Below are positions 34,796-42,494 of a DNA stretch of 64,000 nt, one piece after another. Position 1 is the stretch's first letter. Every line of letters begins with the position of its first letter. The notes under the pieces were generated by a model, which saw nothing but the letters and a program-made list of their open reading frames with translations, had not been told where the DNA came from and searched no databases. Source of the stretch: UBA5195 sp034432755 (GTDB lineage Bacteria > Chloroflexota > Anaerolineae > Anaerolineales > Villigracilaceae); contig DAOUBQ010000093.1 of assembly GCA_034432755.1 (NCBI GenBank), positions 1 through 64,000 on the forward strand. The letters are read 5' to 3'. Made by a program: the position numbers and the translations under genes.

Positions 34796-34841
34796 CTTTT
34801 CAAACGGGTAAGGAAGGTACCGTCGTCAATCTGGTGTTGAG

Positions 34842-35174
34842 GTGAAGAAAAAACCTGTAAAACCTGTTAAACATATTCCCCAACGAACTTGTGTCGCATG
34901 CCGCGCCGTGCTGGCCAAACGCACGCTGACCCGCATTGTGCGGCGGCCTGAGGGGGTCTTGATTGATCCTTCGGGCAAGATGAATGGCCGGGGGGCCTAC
35001 CTGCACAACCACAAGGCTTGTTGGGAACGCGGGCTGAAAGGCGCGCTGGCGAATGCCTTGCGCGTTACTCTGACAGCCGAAGACCGGCAGAGACTGGAAG
35101 ACTACATGGCCAGCCTGCCGGACGACTCCGCCGAGTGCTTGGCTGGAACGGCGCCTGAGAGCAGTGCAATGTGA
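34842..35174 (+). CDS. ylxR: YlxR/RnpM-family RNA-binding protein
   Basis: A 110-residue DUF448 protein. Family signatures: PQRTCVACRAV near residue 14 and NGRGAYLHNHKACWERGL near 50. The family member of Firmicutes binds RNase P RNA and modulates it. It lies between nusA and infB exactly as in B. subtilis, though the usual ylxQ (L7Ae-like) gene is absent. The start is a GTG at the only plausible site; the GAGG immediately before it is too close to be ideal. The His replacing the usual Cys in AYLC is a common variant. Confidence 0.88.
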   Translation: MKKKPVKPVKHIPQRTCVACRAVLAKRTLTRIVRRPEGVLIDPSGKMNGRGAYLHNHKACWERGLKGALANALRVTLTAEDRQRLEDYMASLPDDSAECLAGTAPESSAM

Positions 35175-35247
35175 TTCTTTGCGCCTGAGGCACGCTCCAG
35201 TCTCCCCTCCCGCGCGGATGGGCAGTTTCATTGCAAGAGGTGTCCTC

Positions 35248-37023
35248 ATGAGTGCAAAACAAATCGAAATTCCAGCAGCTATTGGCGTTCGTGACTTGGC
35301 GCAAAAAATGGGCATCAGCCCTATTGATGCCATTAAAAAACTAATGGTTAACGGCGTGATGGCTTCCATCAACCAGACCATTGATTTCGATACCGCAGCG
35401 ATTGTCGCGGCTGAATTTGGCTTCGATGCCATTCCCGAACAGCAGGAAGTTGAAGAAAAAAAAGAAGTTGGAGAAGTACCGCTCTGGCGGCAGAAAATTG
35501 CGAATGAAAAAGACGCCGACCTGGTAGCGCGGCCTCCGGTCGTCACCATTTTGGGGCATGTTGACCATGGCAAAACATCCCTGCTCGATGCCATCCGGCA
35601 GACCAACGTGGCCGCAGGAGAAGCGGGCGGTATTACCCAGCATATTGGCGCGTATCAGGTTGAAAAAGAAGGCCGCCTGATTACATTTCTTGATACGCCG
35701 GGCCATGCCGCATTTACCGCCATGCGGGCGCGCGGCGCTCAAGGCGCAGATATCGTTGTCTTGGTGGTGGCCGCCGACGACGGCGTGATGCCCCAAACTC
35801 GTGAGGCGATCGCCCATGCCAAAGCCGCCCGCGTACCGATCATTGTTGCGCTCAACAAAATTGACAAGCCCAACGCCAATTCCGACCGCGTCAAGAACCA
35901 ACTGGCCGAGTTGGAACTCGTCCCCGATGAGTGGGGCGGCAACACCATCGTTTTACCGGTTTCGGCCAAGCAGAAAGTTGGTATTGATGACTTGCTGGCA
36001 TCCATCCTGCTCGTGGCCGATAGTTCCGACATTCGCGCTAACCCCAACGGGAAGGTGATTGGAACCGTTATCGAAGCAGAGTTAGACAAAGCCAAAGGTG
36101 TCGTTGCAACACTCCTGGTCCAAAATGGAACTCTCAAAAACGGGAATGTGGTGGTGGCTGGCGTGGCGCAAGGACGCCTGAAAGCCATGTTCGACTATCG
36201 CGGCAAGCCCGTGCCAAAGGCAGGCCCTTCTATGCCCGTCTCTGTGCTGGGGCTGGGAGATGTTCCCTCGGCAGGTGATATTTTTGAAGTCGTTGAAAAC
36301 GAACGCACGGCGCGTGAAATTGTGCTAAAGCGTCAGGAAGCCCTTAAAAACCAGGCTGCGGCCGCCAAAATGTCGCTTGAAGACCTGTTTGCGCGTTTCA
36401 AGGCTGGCGAAGTCAAAGAACTGCGCCTGATTGTGAAAGCCGATGTGCAAGGGTCTTTGGAGCCAATCGTCAAAGAAATCAACGAATTGGGCAAGACCAG
36501 CGCTGAAATTGCCATCAAAATCCTTTATGCTGAAACCGGCAACATCGGCGAGAACGATGTCATGCTGGCTGCCGCCTCGAAAGCCATCCTGATTGGGTTC
36601 AACGTTCAGGCTGAAGTGGCAGCTCGCCGCATGGCGGAGGCCGAAGGCGTTTCCATCCGCCTATACGACATCATCTACCGCCTGACCGAAGACATCGAAA
36701 AAGCCCTCAAAGGCATGCTTCAGCCCGAATTCGTCGAAAAGCATATCGGCAAGGCGCATGTCCTGGCCGTTTTCCCCATCTCTAAGGTGGGAAAAATTGC
36801 AGGCTGCCGCGTGGTGGATGGCGAGCTGCGCCGAAACGGCAAAATCCGCCTGATGCGCAATGGCGACATCGTCTTCGAGGGCGAAGTGGCCTCGCTCAAG
36901 CACGAGAAGGATGACGTGCGCGAAGTGCGCAATGGCCTGGAGTGTGGCGTGGGACTGAAAAACTTCCACGACATCCTGGTTGGCGATATCATCGAATGTT
37001 ATATCCTTGAGAAAAATAATTGA
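35248..37023 (+). CDS. infB: Translation initiation factor IF-2, short form
   Basis: About 591 residues from MSAKQIEIPAAIGVRD; AAGAGGTG lies eight bases before this ATG, and 28 extra in-frame codons upstream overlap ylxR and have no family match. One IF2_N module (residues 8-60), then the GTPase domain (G1 GHVDHGKTS, G3 DTPGHAAFT, G4 NKID), domain II, and the C-terminal fMet-tRNA-binding domain ending near IIECYILEK. The long N-terminal extension of enterobacterial IF-2 is absent. It positions initiator tRNA and joins the subunits. Confidence 0.96.
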   Translation: MSAKQIEIPAAIGVRDLAQKMGISPIDAIKKLMVNGVMASINQTIDFDTAAIVAAEFGFDAIPEQQEVEEKKEVGEVPLWRQKIANEKDADLVARPPVVTILGHVDHGKTSLLDAIRQTNVAAGEAGGITQHIGAYQVEKEGRLITFLDTPGHAAFTAMRARGAQGADIVVLVVAADDGVMPQTREAIAHAKAARVPIIVALNKIDKPNANSDRVKNQLAELELVPDEWGGNTIVLPVSAKQKVGIDDLLASILLVADSSDIRANPNGKVIGTVIEAELDKAKGVVATLLVQNGTLKNGNVVVAGVAQGRLKAMFDYRGKPVPKAGPSMPVSVLGLGDVPSAGDIFEVVENERTAREIVLKRQEALKNQAAAAKMSLEDLFARFKAGEVKELRLIVKADVQGSLEPIVKEINELGKTSAEIAIKILYAETGNIGENDVMLAAASKAILIGFNVQAEVAARRMAEAEGVSIRLYDIIYRLTEDIEKALKGMLQPEFVEKHIGKAHVLAVFPISKVGKIAGCRVVDGELRRNGKIRLMRNGDIVFEGEVASLKHEKDDVREVRNGLECGVGLKNFHDILVGDIIECYILEKNN

Positions 37024-37070
37024 TTGACGAAACCCGTTAAAACGTGTACGATTACTCAACATAGATTTAT

Positions 37071-37108
37071 GGTTGGAGTCTGGTTCCGCCACTTGCCGGG
37101 CTCCAACC
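37071..37108 (+). other. Hairpin between infB and rbfA
   Basis: GGTTGGAG (37071-37078) pairs with CTCCAACC (37101-37108) over a 22-base loop that itself is GC-rich. No T-tract. May be an attenuator or RNA-processing site within the operon. Confidence 0.45.
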
Positions 37109-37129
37109 CCATTCAAAATCGTCATCGGT

Positions 37130-37192
37130 AATCTTCAGTCTAAAATCTTCAATCTAAAATCTTCAATCTAAAATCTTCAATCTAAAATCTCT
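37130..37192 (+). repeat. 14-bp tandem repeat abutting the rbfA start codon
   Basis: Four tandem copies of AATCTTCAATCTAA (first with one change) and a final AATCTCT, ending directly at the ATG. The sense strand contains almost no G and no Shine-Dalgarno sequence. Confidence 0.9.
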
Positions 37193-37561
37193 ATGCCCTC
37201 CGGTGTACGCTTACAAAAAATTGCGGACCGTATCCGCGAAGAACTGTCTGACCTGCTCATTCGGGAGATGAATGACCCGCGCCTGCATCAAATTTTCGTA
37301 ACCGACGCGCGCGTCGACCGCGAACTGGCCTATGCAGATATTTACGTTTCCGCGGTAGAAGGCAAAAGCCGTTCCGCTGAAGTGTTGGCGGGACTCGAAT
37401 CGGCCAGTGGTTTCCTGCGCCGCGCCCTGGCTGCGCGCATTGAACTGCGCGTCTTCCCCCGTCTCCGCTTCCACTGGGACCCAACCCCCGAAAATGCCGA
37501 CCATCTCGAAAAGTTATTCAAGCAATTGCGCGAGGAACGTAAGGAAGAGGGACGTGAATGA
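37193..37561 (+). CDS. rbfA: 30S ribosome-binding factor A
   Basis: A 122-residue KH-fold protein for 30S maturation. Family features: the N-terminal RLQKIADRIREELSDLL, MNDPRL with VTDARVDRELAYADIYVS, and SGFLRRALAARIELRVFPRLRFHWD. Length is usual. It starts directly after the repeat tract and overlaps the nrnA start by four bases (ATGA). It is in its conserved place behind infB. Confidence 0.93.
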   Translation: MPSGVRLQKIADRIREELSDLLIREMNDPRLHQIFVTDARVDRELAYADIYVSAVEGKSRSAEVLAGLESASGFLRRALAARIELRVFPRLRFHWDPTPENADHLEKLFKQLREERKEEGRE

Positions 37562-38511
37562 CCATTGACATTGACACCACCATCAAAGCCAAACTTGACT
37601 CGGCCCAAAACATCCTCATCGTCTCGCACGTCCGTCCCGATGGAGACGCGATTGGCTCCCTGCTGGGGCTGGGATTATCGCTCCAGGCGGCGGGAAAAAC
37701 CGTCCAGATGGTTTTGAACGACGGCCTTCCGGCCTCCTTTCGTCACTTGCCGGGCAGCGACCAGGTGAAAAAAGAGCCAAAAGACGGTTTCGACCTGTTC
37801 GTCACCGTTGACTGCGCTGATTTCCGGCGCGTTGGCAAACAATTCGAGACCGGGCCCAAGCCCCACATCAACATAGACCATCACATCACCAACGAACGCT
37901 TTGGCGACTTGAACCTCGTCGAACCGCAAGCCGTTGCCACCGCCGCTGTCTTGACTGACCATCTCCCTAAATGGGGGCTGGAAATCAGCCGGGAGGTGGC
38001 CGCCAACCTCGCCACCGGCATCATCACCGACACACTCGGATTCCGCACCTCCAACACCACGCCGGCCGCTCTTCGGCAGGTGGCTTTGTTAATGGAAACC
38101 GGCATTGACATGCCAGAACTCTACAACCGTTCACTGGTGCGCCGCTCGTATGCTGCCGCCAAATACTGGGGCGCCGGGCTTTCTAGCCTGACCACTCTCG
38201 ATGGCATCGTCTATGGCACGCTGCGCCTTTCAGACCGCAAAAACGCCGGGTACGGTGGTAACGACGACGCCGACCTGATTAACATTATCTCGTCCATCGA
38301 AGACCATGCTGTCGGCATGGTTTTTGTCGAACAGCGCGACAGCGTCAAAATCTCGTGGCGCGCGCTTCAGCCGGGACTGGACGTATCGAAAGTCGCCCAA
38401 TCCTTTAACGGAGGCGGTCACCAGGCTGCTGCCGGGGCCGATATTCCCGGCCATCTCGAAGAAATCCAACCGCGCGTACTTGCTGCCACGCGCGAAATGC
38501 TCAAATTATAG
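37558..38511 (+). CDS. nrnA: DHH-family nanoRNase / pAp phosphatase (NrnA type)
   Basis: A 317-residue DHH/DHHA1 phosphoesterase that degrades very short RNAs and pAp. Metal-site motifs: SHVRPDGDAIGS (about 22-33), VTVDCADFRR, the DHH motif in NIDHHITN, and the DHHA1 glycine motif FNGGGHQAAAGAD near 283. It is translationally coupled to rbfA and sits before truB, as in many Gram-positive and Chloroflexota genomes. Strictly, activity on c-di-nucleotide products is possible but not shown by the sequence. Confidence 0.93.
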   Translation: MTIDIDTTIKAKLDSAQNILIVSHVRPDGDAIGSLLGLGLSLQAAGKTVQMVLNDGLPASFRHLPGSDQVKKEPKDGFDLFVTVDCADFRRVGKQFETGPKPHINIDHHITNERFGDLNLVEPQAVATAAVLTDHLPKWGLEISREVAANLATGIITDTLGFRTSNTTPAALRQVALLMETGIDMPELYNRSLVRRSYAAAKYWGAGLSSLTTLDGIVYGTLRLSDRKNAGYGGNDDADLINIISSIEDHAVGMVFVEQRDSVKISWRALQPGLDVSKVAQSFNGGGHQAAAGADIPGHLEEIQPRVLAATREMLKL

Positions 38512-38530
38512 GGGGCATAGGAGGCTCACC

Positions 38531-39451
38531 ATGGACCATCAAGACATTAAAAACGCAATTTCGGGCGTGCTTGTCATTGACAAACCAATTGGCATGACCT
38601 CGCATGACGTCGTCAACGCCATCCGCTTTGGCACGGGCATTCGCCGTGCCGGGCATACCGGTACCCTCGACCCGCGCGCCTCAGGCGTGCTGGTCATCCT
38701 GGTTGGCCCGGCGGTACGCCTGAGCGAATACGTTTCGGCTTCCGACAAGCGCTACCAGGCCATCATCCGCATGGGCGCATCCACCGATACCTTCGACGCC
38801 GATGGCCGCTTCACCCGCCAGGTGCAACCATCCATCAACGTCACCGAGCAGCAGTTCGAGTCTGTGCTCAAAAACTTCGTTGGCGAAATCGAACAGACCC
38901 CGCCACCCTATTCAGCCGTCAAAGTGCGCGGACGGCGCGCCTACGACATGGCCCGGCGCGGCGAACCAGTGGCGTTGCCGCCGCGCAAAATCAACGTTTA
39001 CCATCTCGAAGTGTTGGAATGGGCGCCTCCTGAAGTGGTGGTGGATGTGCATTGCTCCTCGGGTACCTACGTCCGCTCTCTTGCCAACGACCTGGGCGAA
39101 GCCCTCGGCACCGGCGCTTACCTGGTTGGCCTGCGCCGCACCAAGAGTGGCCGCTTTAGCCTGCGCGATGCCACCCCCCTGCGCAAACTGCAAGAGGCCT
39201 TTCGCGCTGGCAACTGGTATCAGTATCTTATTCCGGCTGCCGAAGCCCTGGGTGATTGGCCTGCGGTAGAACTTAACCCCGATGAAGTGGATGCCGTAAA
39301 GCACGGCCATCGCATTCCCGCCAACCCTGCCGACCGCCCCGGAATCAACAACTTGGTGCGCGGCGTCAGCATGGCTGGCGAGCTGGTCTCGCTCATGGAA
39401 CTCGATTCGACCACCTCCGAGTGGCAGCCCAAGAAGGTCTTTTTCTCTTAG
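38531..39451 (+). CDS. truB: tRNA pseudouridine-55 synthase
   Basis: A 306-residue TruB. The catalytic Asp is D47 in HTGTLDPRASG; KPIGMTSHDVV near residue 18 and CSSGTYVRSLANDLG near 175 are also conserved. The ATG with GGAGG nine bases upstream is preferred; 75 in-frame codons upstream overlap nrnA and have no family match. It makes the T-loop pseudouridine in all tRNAs. One base separates its stop from the ribF start. Confidence 0.95.
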   Translation: MDHQDIKNAISGVLVIDKPIGMTSHDVVNAIRFGTGIRRAGHTGTLDPRASGVLVILVGPAVRLSEYVSASDKRYQAIIRMGASTDTFDADGRFTRQVQPSINVTEQQFESVLKNFVGEIEQTPPPYSAVKVRGRRAYDMARRGEPVALPPRKINVYHLEVLEWAPPEVVVDVHCSSGTYVRSLANDLGEALGTGAYLVGLRRTKSGRFSLRDATPLRKLQEAFRAGNWYQYLIPAAEALGDWPAVELNPDEVDAVKHGHRIPANPADRPGINNLVRGVSMAGELVSLMELDSTTSEWQPKKVFFS

Positions 39452-39452
39452 T

Positions 39453-40370
39453 ATGCCCCACAACCAATCCCTGGAAGCCGTTTCGCTGACCGGTTCCTGG
39501 CTGACCATCGGCGTCTTCGATGGCGTCCACCGCGGCCACCAGGAAATCATCCGCCAATTGACGGCAGGCGCCCATGCGAGCGGCGCGCCTGCCGTTTTGC
39601 TTACCTTCAGCCCACACCCGGCAAAAGTCCTGGCCGGGCGCGAAATTCCCTGCCTCACCACGCCCGAAGAGCGCGCCGAAATCCTGTTTTCGCTTGGCGT
39701 GGACCACGTCATCACTCTACAATTCACCCGCGCCCTGGCCGAGCGCAGCGCCGAAGACTTTATGGCCGAACTCAAAACCCGCCTCGGCCTGCGAAAACTG
39801 CTCATCGGTTACGATTTTGCCCTCGGCAGGGGACGCGCGGGGAATTTCCAGCGATTGAGCGAAATTGGGCGGGCGTTGGATTATGATGTCCAGGTTGTGG
39901 AAGCCGTTCGTTGGAGCGAAGATGTCATCTCCTCCACCTTAATCCGACAAGCGATTGCAGACGGGGCTGTGGCCCTGGCCGCCGTTAAATTGGGGCGATA
40001 CTACTCTGTGCAGGGTTCCGTCATCCCCGGCGATGGGCGCGGACGCACCATTGGCATTCACACCGCAAATGTGGACACCCCCGCCGAAAAAGCCCTGCCG
40101 GCAAATGGCGTCTATGCCACCTGGGCCTGGGTGAAAGGTCAAAAACATCCATCCGTGACCAACATTGGCTTGCGCCCCACTTTCACCGGCGGCGAGGCCC
40201 TGCCGCGCATTGAAGCGCACCTGCTTGATTATTCCGGCGATTTATATGGCAAAACCCTTAAACTCGAATTTGTGGAGCGCCTGCGTGGCGAGCAAAAATT
40301 CCCGTCCGTTGAGGCGCTGGTCGCCCAAATTCGGGCGGATAGCGAACAAGCCCGAGGGATACTAAAATGA
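39453..40370 (+). CDS. ribF: Bifunctional riboflavin kinase / FAD synthetase
   Basis: A 305-residue RibF. The FAD synthetase half has GVFDGVHRGHQEII (nucleotidyltransferase GxFDGxHxGH) and LIGYDFALGRGRAGN; the kinase half has PGDGRGRTIGIHTANVD, NGVYATW and the C-terminal LEFVERLRGEQKF. The flavokinase motif normally reads PTAN; here the Pro is His (HTAN), and the preceding Phe is Ile. Length is normal. The change may alter but need not abolish activity. It overlaps the next gene by four bases. Confidence 0.92.
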   Translation: MPHNQSLEAVSLTGSWLTIGVFDGVHRGHQEIIRQLTAGAHASGAPAVLLTFSPHPAKVLAGREIPCLTTPEERAEILFSLGVDHVITLQFTRALAERSAEDFMAELKTRLGLRKLLIGYDFALGRGRAGNFQRLSEIGRALDYDVQVVEAVRWSEDVISSTLIRQAIADGAVALAAVKLGRYYSVQGSVIPGDGRGRTIGIHTANVDTPAEKALPANGVYATWAWVKGQKHPSVTNIGLRPTFTGGEALPRIEAHLLDYSGDLYGKTLKLEFVERLRGEQKFPSVEALVAQIRADSEQARGILK

Positions 40371-40972
40371 ACTCCACCCCAACCCTGCCTGAAACCCATT
40401 CTCTGGCCTGGGAAGTTAGCCTGAAGAAAGACACGCGCTTGAACATCCTGTTGCAGGTGGCCGGGGTATTCTGGGTAGGGATAGTGGCACTGTTTTTGTG
40501 GTGGGCCTTTCGGGCATTGCGCCCCGATTTGAGGGAGATGCATCTTTCTGGTGATATTTTGACAACGTTTGCATGGTTTTTTGTGTCGCTGGTCATTTCT
40601 ATCAGCCTGCATGAACTGGCGCATGGCGCGTTTTTTTGGTGGTTTGCAAAACAGCCCCCAAAATTTGGAATGGGCCCTGGCTATGCTTACGCGGCCATGC
40701 CGGGCTGGTATTTCCCCAAACGACAGTATCTTGTCATTGGGTTGGCCCCCCTGGTTGGATTAACCGCCCTGGGGCTGGTGTTCATCCCCTTTTTGCCTTC
40801 CTGGCTGCTTGGCCCGTTTTTTATGGGCATGGTGCTCAATGCCGGAGGGGCCATCGGTGATATTTACATCTGCCTGCGGATTGCCTGCGAAGCGGAAGAT
40901 GCCCTGGTGAAGGACTTGGGTGATGGTATGGAAGTGTACCGGCGCGATTCTATGAGCGGGGTGCGTATCTGA
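40367..40972 (+). CDS. Putative zincin-like membrane protein (DUF3267 type)
   Basis: A 201-residue membrane protein with four to five predicted helices. The helix LVISISLHELAHGAFFWWF carries the HExxH-like motif H-E-L-A-H, expected to bind zinc. The context and the later PxxPKRQYLVIGLAPLVGL block resemble DUF3267/site-2-protease-like putative peptidases, so an intramembrane or membrane metalloprotease role is an inference. It is coupled to ribF by an ATGA overlap and is the last gene before a clear terminator, hence part of the translation operon. Confidence 0.78.
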   Translation: MNSTPTLPETHSLAWEVSLKKDTRLNILLQVAGVFWVGIVALFLWWAFRALRPDLREMHLSGDILTTFAWFFVSLVISISLHELAHGAFFWWFAKQPPKFGMGPGYAYAAMPGWYFPKRQYLVIGLAPLVGLTALGLVFIPFLPSWLLGPFFMGMVLNAGGAIGDIYICLRIACEAEDALVKDLGDGMEVYRRDSMSGVRI

Positions 40973-40980
40973 CTGGATAA

Positions 40981-41018
40981 CGGCAGGCGGCTGGTGAGTG
41001 GTCTGCCGCAACTTTTTT
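40981..41018 (+). terminator. Terminator of the nusA-ribF operon
   Basis: CGGCAG (40981-40986) pairs with CTGCCG (41003-41008), with further inner pairing, then CAACTTTTTTAA. It lies eight bases after the last stop codon. Confidence 0.8.
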
Positions 41019-41080
41019 AACGGGGGCGCGTAGGGTTAAGAACCAACCCAATGAAACGGGTCTATTCCTGGAGGTCCAAT

Positions 41081-41926
41081 ATGTCTAAACCTATTCTTTT
41101 TGTCATGCTGGCGCTGGCAGCGAGCGCGTGTGGTATCAATATTAACCTGCCTGAGGCCCAAGTTCCTGGCCCCGATTTGACCGATGAAATCAGCATTCCT
41201 GCGCCCGATTCTAACCCTGTTCGCCTGACGTTGGAATTTGGCGCGGGTGAACTACATCTCGCACCGGGCGCAGAAGCCGGCCTGGTGAACGGCACAGCCA
41301 CTTATAACGTCCCCGATTTTAAGCCCGAAGTCAAAATGGATGGTGGGCACGCGCTTCTTAAGCAGGGTGAGTATCGGGTGAGTGGGATTCCGAATTTTGA
41401 CGGTTTGAAAAACGAGTGGAATCTTCGGCTCGGCTCGCAGCCGATGGCCCTAGAAATTAAAGCCGGGGCGTATCAGGGCGAGTTTGACCTGGGCGGCCTG
41501 GCGCTCAGCAGCCTTGCCATAAACGATGGGGCAGCGGAGGTGACAATTGACTTTTCTGCGCCTAACCCTGAAAAAATGAGCCTGTTTTCTTATAAAACGG
41601 GCGCTTCGAATGTGACCCTGAAGAACCTGGCAAATGCCAATTTTGTCTCGATGGTATTTGAGAGCGGTGCGGGCAATTACAATCTCGATTTTGGCGGCGG
41701 CTTGCAGCGCGATGCCAGCCTCTCCATTCGCTCAGGCATGAGTAATCTGACGCTGGTCATTCCAGAGGGAGTGGCAGCGACAGTCAAGGTCAATGGTGGC
41801 CTTTCGAATGTGCAATTTCCTGCAGGCTGGGCGCAGCAGGGTGATTTGGTTACGCAGTCTGGAGATGGCCCAACCCTGACGGTGGTGATTGAAATGGGCG
41901 CGGGGAACGTGCAGATTACAAAATAA
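41081..41926 (+). CDS. Lipoprotein with a toast-rack/DUF4097-like beta solenoid
   Basis: About 281 residues from the ATG that has GGAGGT eight bases upstream (an ATG ten codons earlier does not). The signal peptide ends in a lipobox-like A-S-A-C (ALAASACGI), so it is likely a lipoprotein. The rest is rich in Gly/Ala/Asn with repeated strands such as LTLEFGAGELHLAPGA, VTIDFSAPNPEKMSLF, GMSNLTLVIPEGVAATVKVNGG: a beta-solenoid of the toast_rack or DUF4097 type, seen in proteins with envelope-stress or cell-surface roles. The C-terminus repeats the GAGNVQI element. No partner is obvious nearby. Confidence 0.78.
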   Translation: MSKPILFVMLALAASACGININLPEAQVPGPDLTDEISIPAPDSNPVRLTLEFGAGELHLAPGAEAGLVNGTATYNVPDFKPEVKMDGGHALLKQGEYRVSGIPNFDGLKNEWNLRLGSQPMALEIKAGAYQGEFDLGGLALSSLAINDGAAEVTIDFSAPNPEKMSLFSYKTGASNVTLKNLANANFVSMVFESGAGNYNLDFGGGLQRDASLSIRSGMSNLTLVIPEGVAATVKVNGGLSNVQFPAGWAQQGDLVTQSGDGPTLTVVIEMGAGNVQITK

Positions 41927-42243
41927 GCCGATTTTCCCTGTGGGCGTTTGAGGGCGCGTTTGCCTGCCCGCAGCCTGCACTCGGGCTGTTGGGCGGGTTT
42001 CAGATTCAGCCTGGGTTCACCCGCGTTTGCTGCGTGGCTTATTCTGAAGTCCTGTCCATTCGGTTTGTTTTTAAATCCATGGCTTTCTCCTTATCGCTGG
42101 GGTCGCTTTGTTCAACAGGATAGACCGAACAGGATGTTTTCACGCTGCTTTTCGCGTGGCTCATCCTGAACATCCTGCCCATCCTGTTTTTTCGCCTGAA
42201 ACCAGGTTTTGAGAAAGCCATATTTTTAAATCTGCGCACTCTT

Positions 42244-42362
42244 CAATACCTTCGCCAATTTTAAAATGGCACTCAGCAACCGCCATATATAGTGTTTTCA
42301 AAAGGTTTTCGCCCCCACATATAGGGGTTCGCTATCACTCGCGAATTTTGACGAAGGTATTG
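42244..42362. repeat. 119-bp inverted-repeat element upstream of znuA (MITE-like)
   Basis: CAATACCTTCGCCAA (42244-42258) and TTGACGAAGGTATTG (42348-42362) are inverted copies with one mismatch in 15. The inside holds a second small hairpin (CCCC-acatata-GGGG). No coding. Its right end lies three bases from the -35 box. Could be a small mobile element or a cruciform control site. Confidence 0.7.
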
Positions 42363-42365
42363 CTC

Positions 42366-42393
42366 TTGACAGATGTTTTTTTTTGCATAAAAT
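42366..42393 (+). promoter_or_regulatory. Promoter of the ZnuA-like gene
   Basis: TTGACA (42366-42371), 16-base spacer, TAAAAT (42388-42393). The -10 box touches the palindromic operator. Confidence 0.7.
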
Positions 42394-42413
42394 GATAAAG
42401 ATTTTCATTATCA
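42393..42413 (+). promoter_or_regulatory. Fur/Zur-type operator
   Basis: A 21-bp palindrome: TGATAA at the left, TTATCA at the right, with GA/TC also symmetric inside (TGATAAAGATTTTC then ATTATCA). This matches the AT-rich Fur-family box (GATAATGATTATC type). It covers the transcription start, so bound metal-loaded repressor would block the promoter. Whether the regulator is Fur, Zur or Mnt-specific cannot be told. Confidence 0.7.
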
Positions 42414-42494
42414 AAAATTGCCTTTGCGTTTGCACAGCGCAAGGCAGTTCACCTATTTTGAAGCGACTGCTTCTAGATAAAGAAAGGAGCAAGA

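Larger units (their letters stand above)
41927..42494. other. Intergenic region with hairpins, ATCCTG repeats and the znuA promoter region
   Basis: About 570 bases. A GC-rich hairpin (CTGCCCGCAGCC...GGGCTGTTGGGCGG, 41965-41998) may end the lipoprotein transcript. At 42100-42200 there are several degenerate ATCCTG direct repeats (CATCCTGAACATCCTGCCC). A long inverted repeat (42244-42362), promoter and operator follow. Confidence 0.6.

Noticed and set aside
37130..37192. CRISPR-like array before rbfA
   Set aside because: Tandem 14-mers without spacers and no cas genes; it is a simple repeat.
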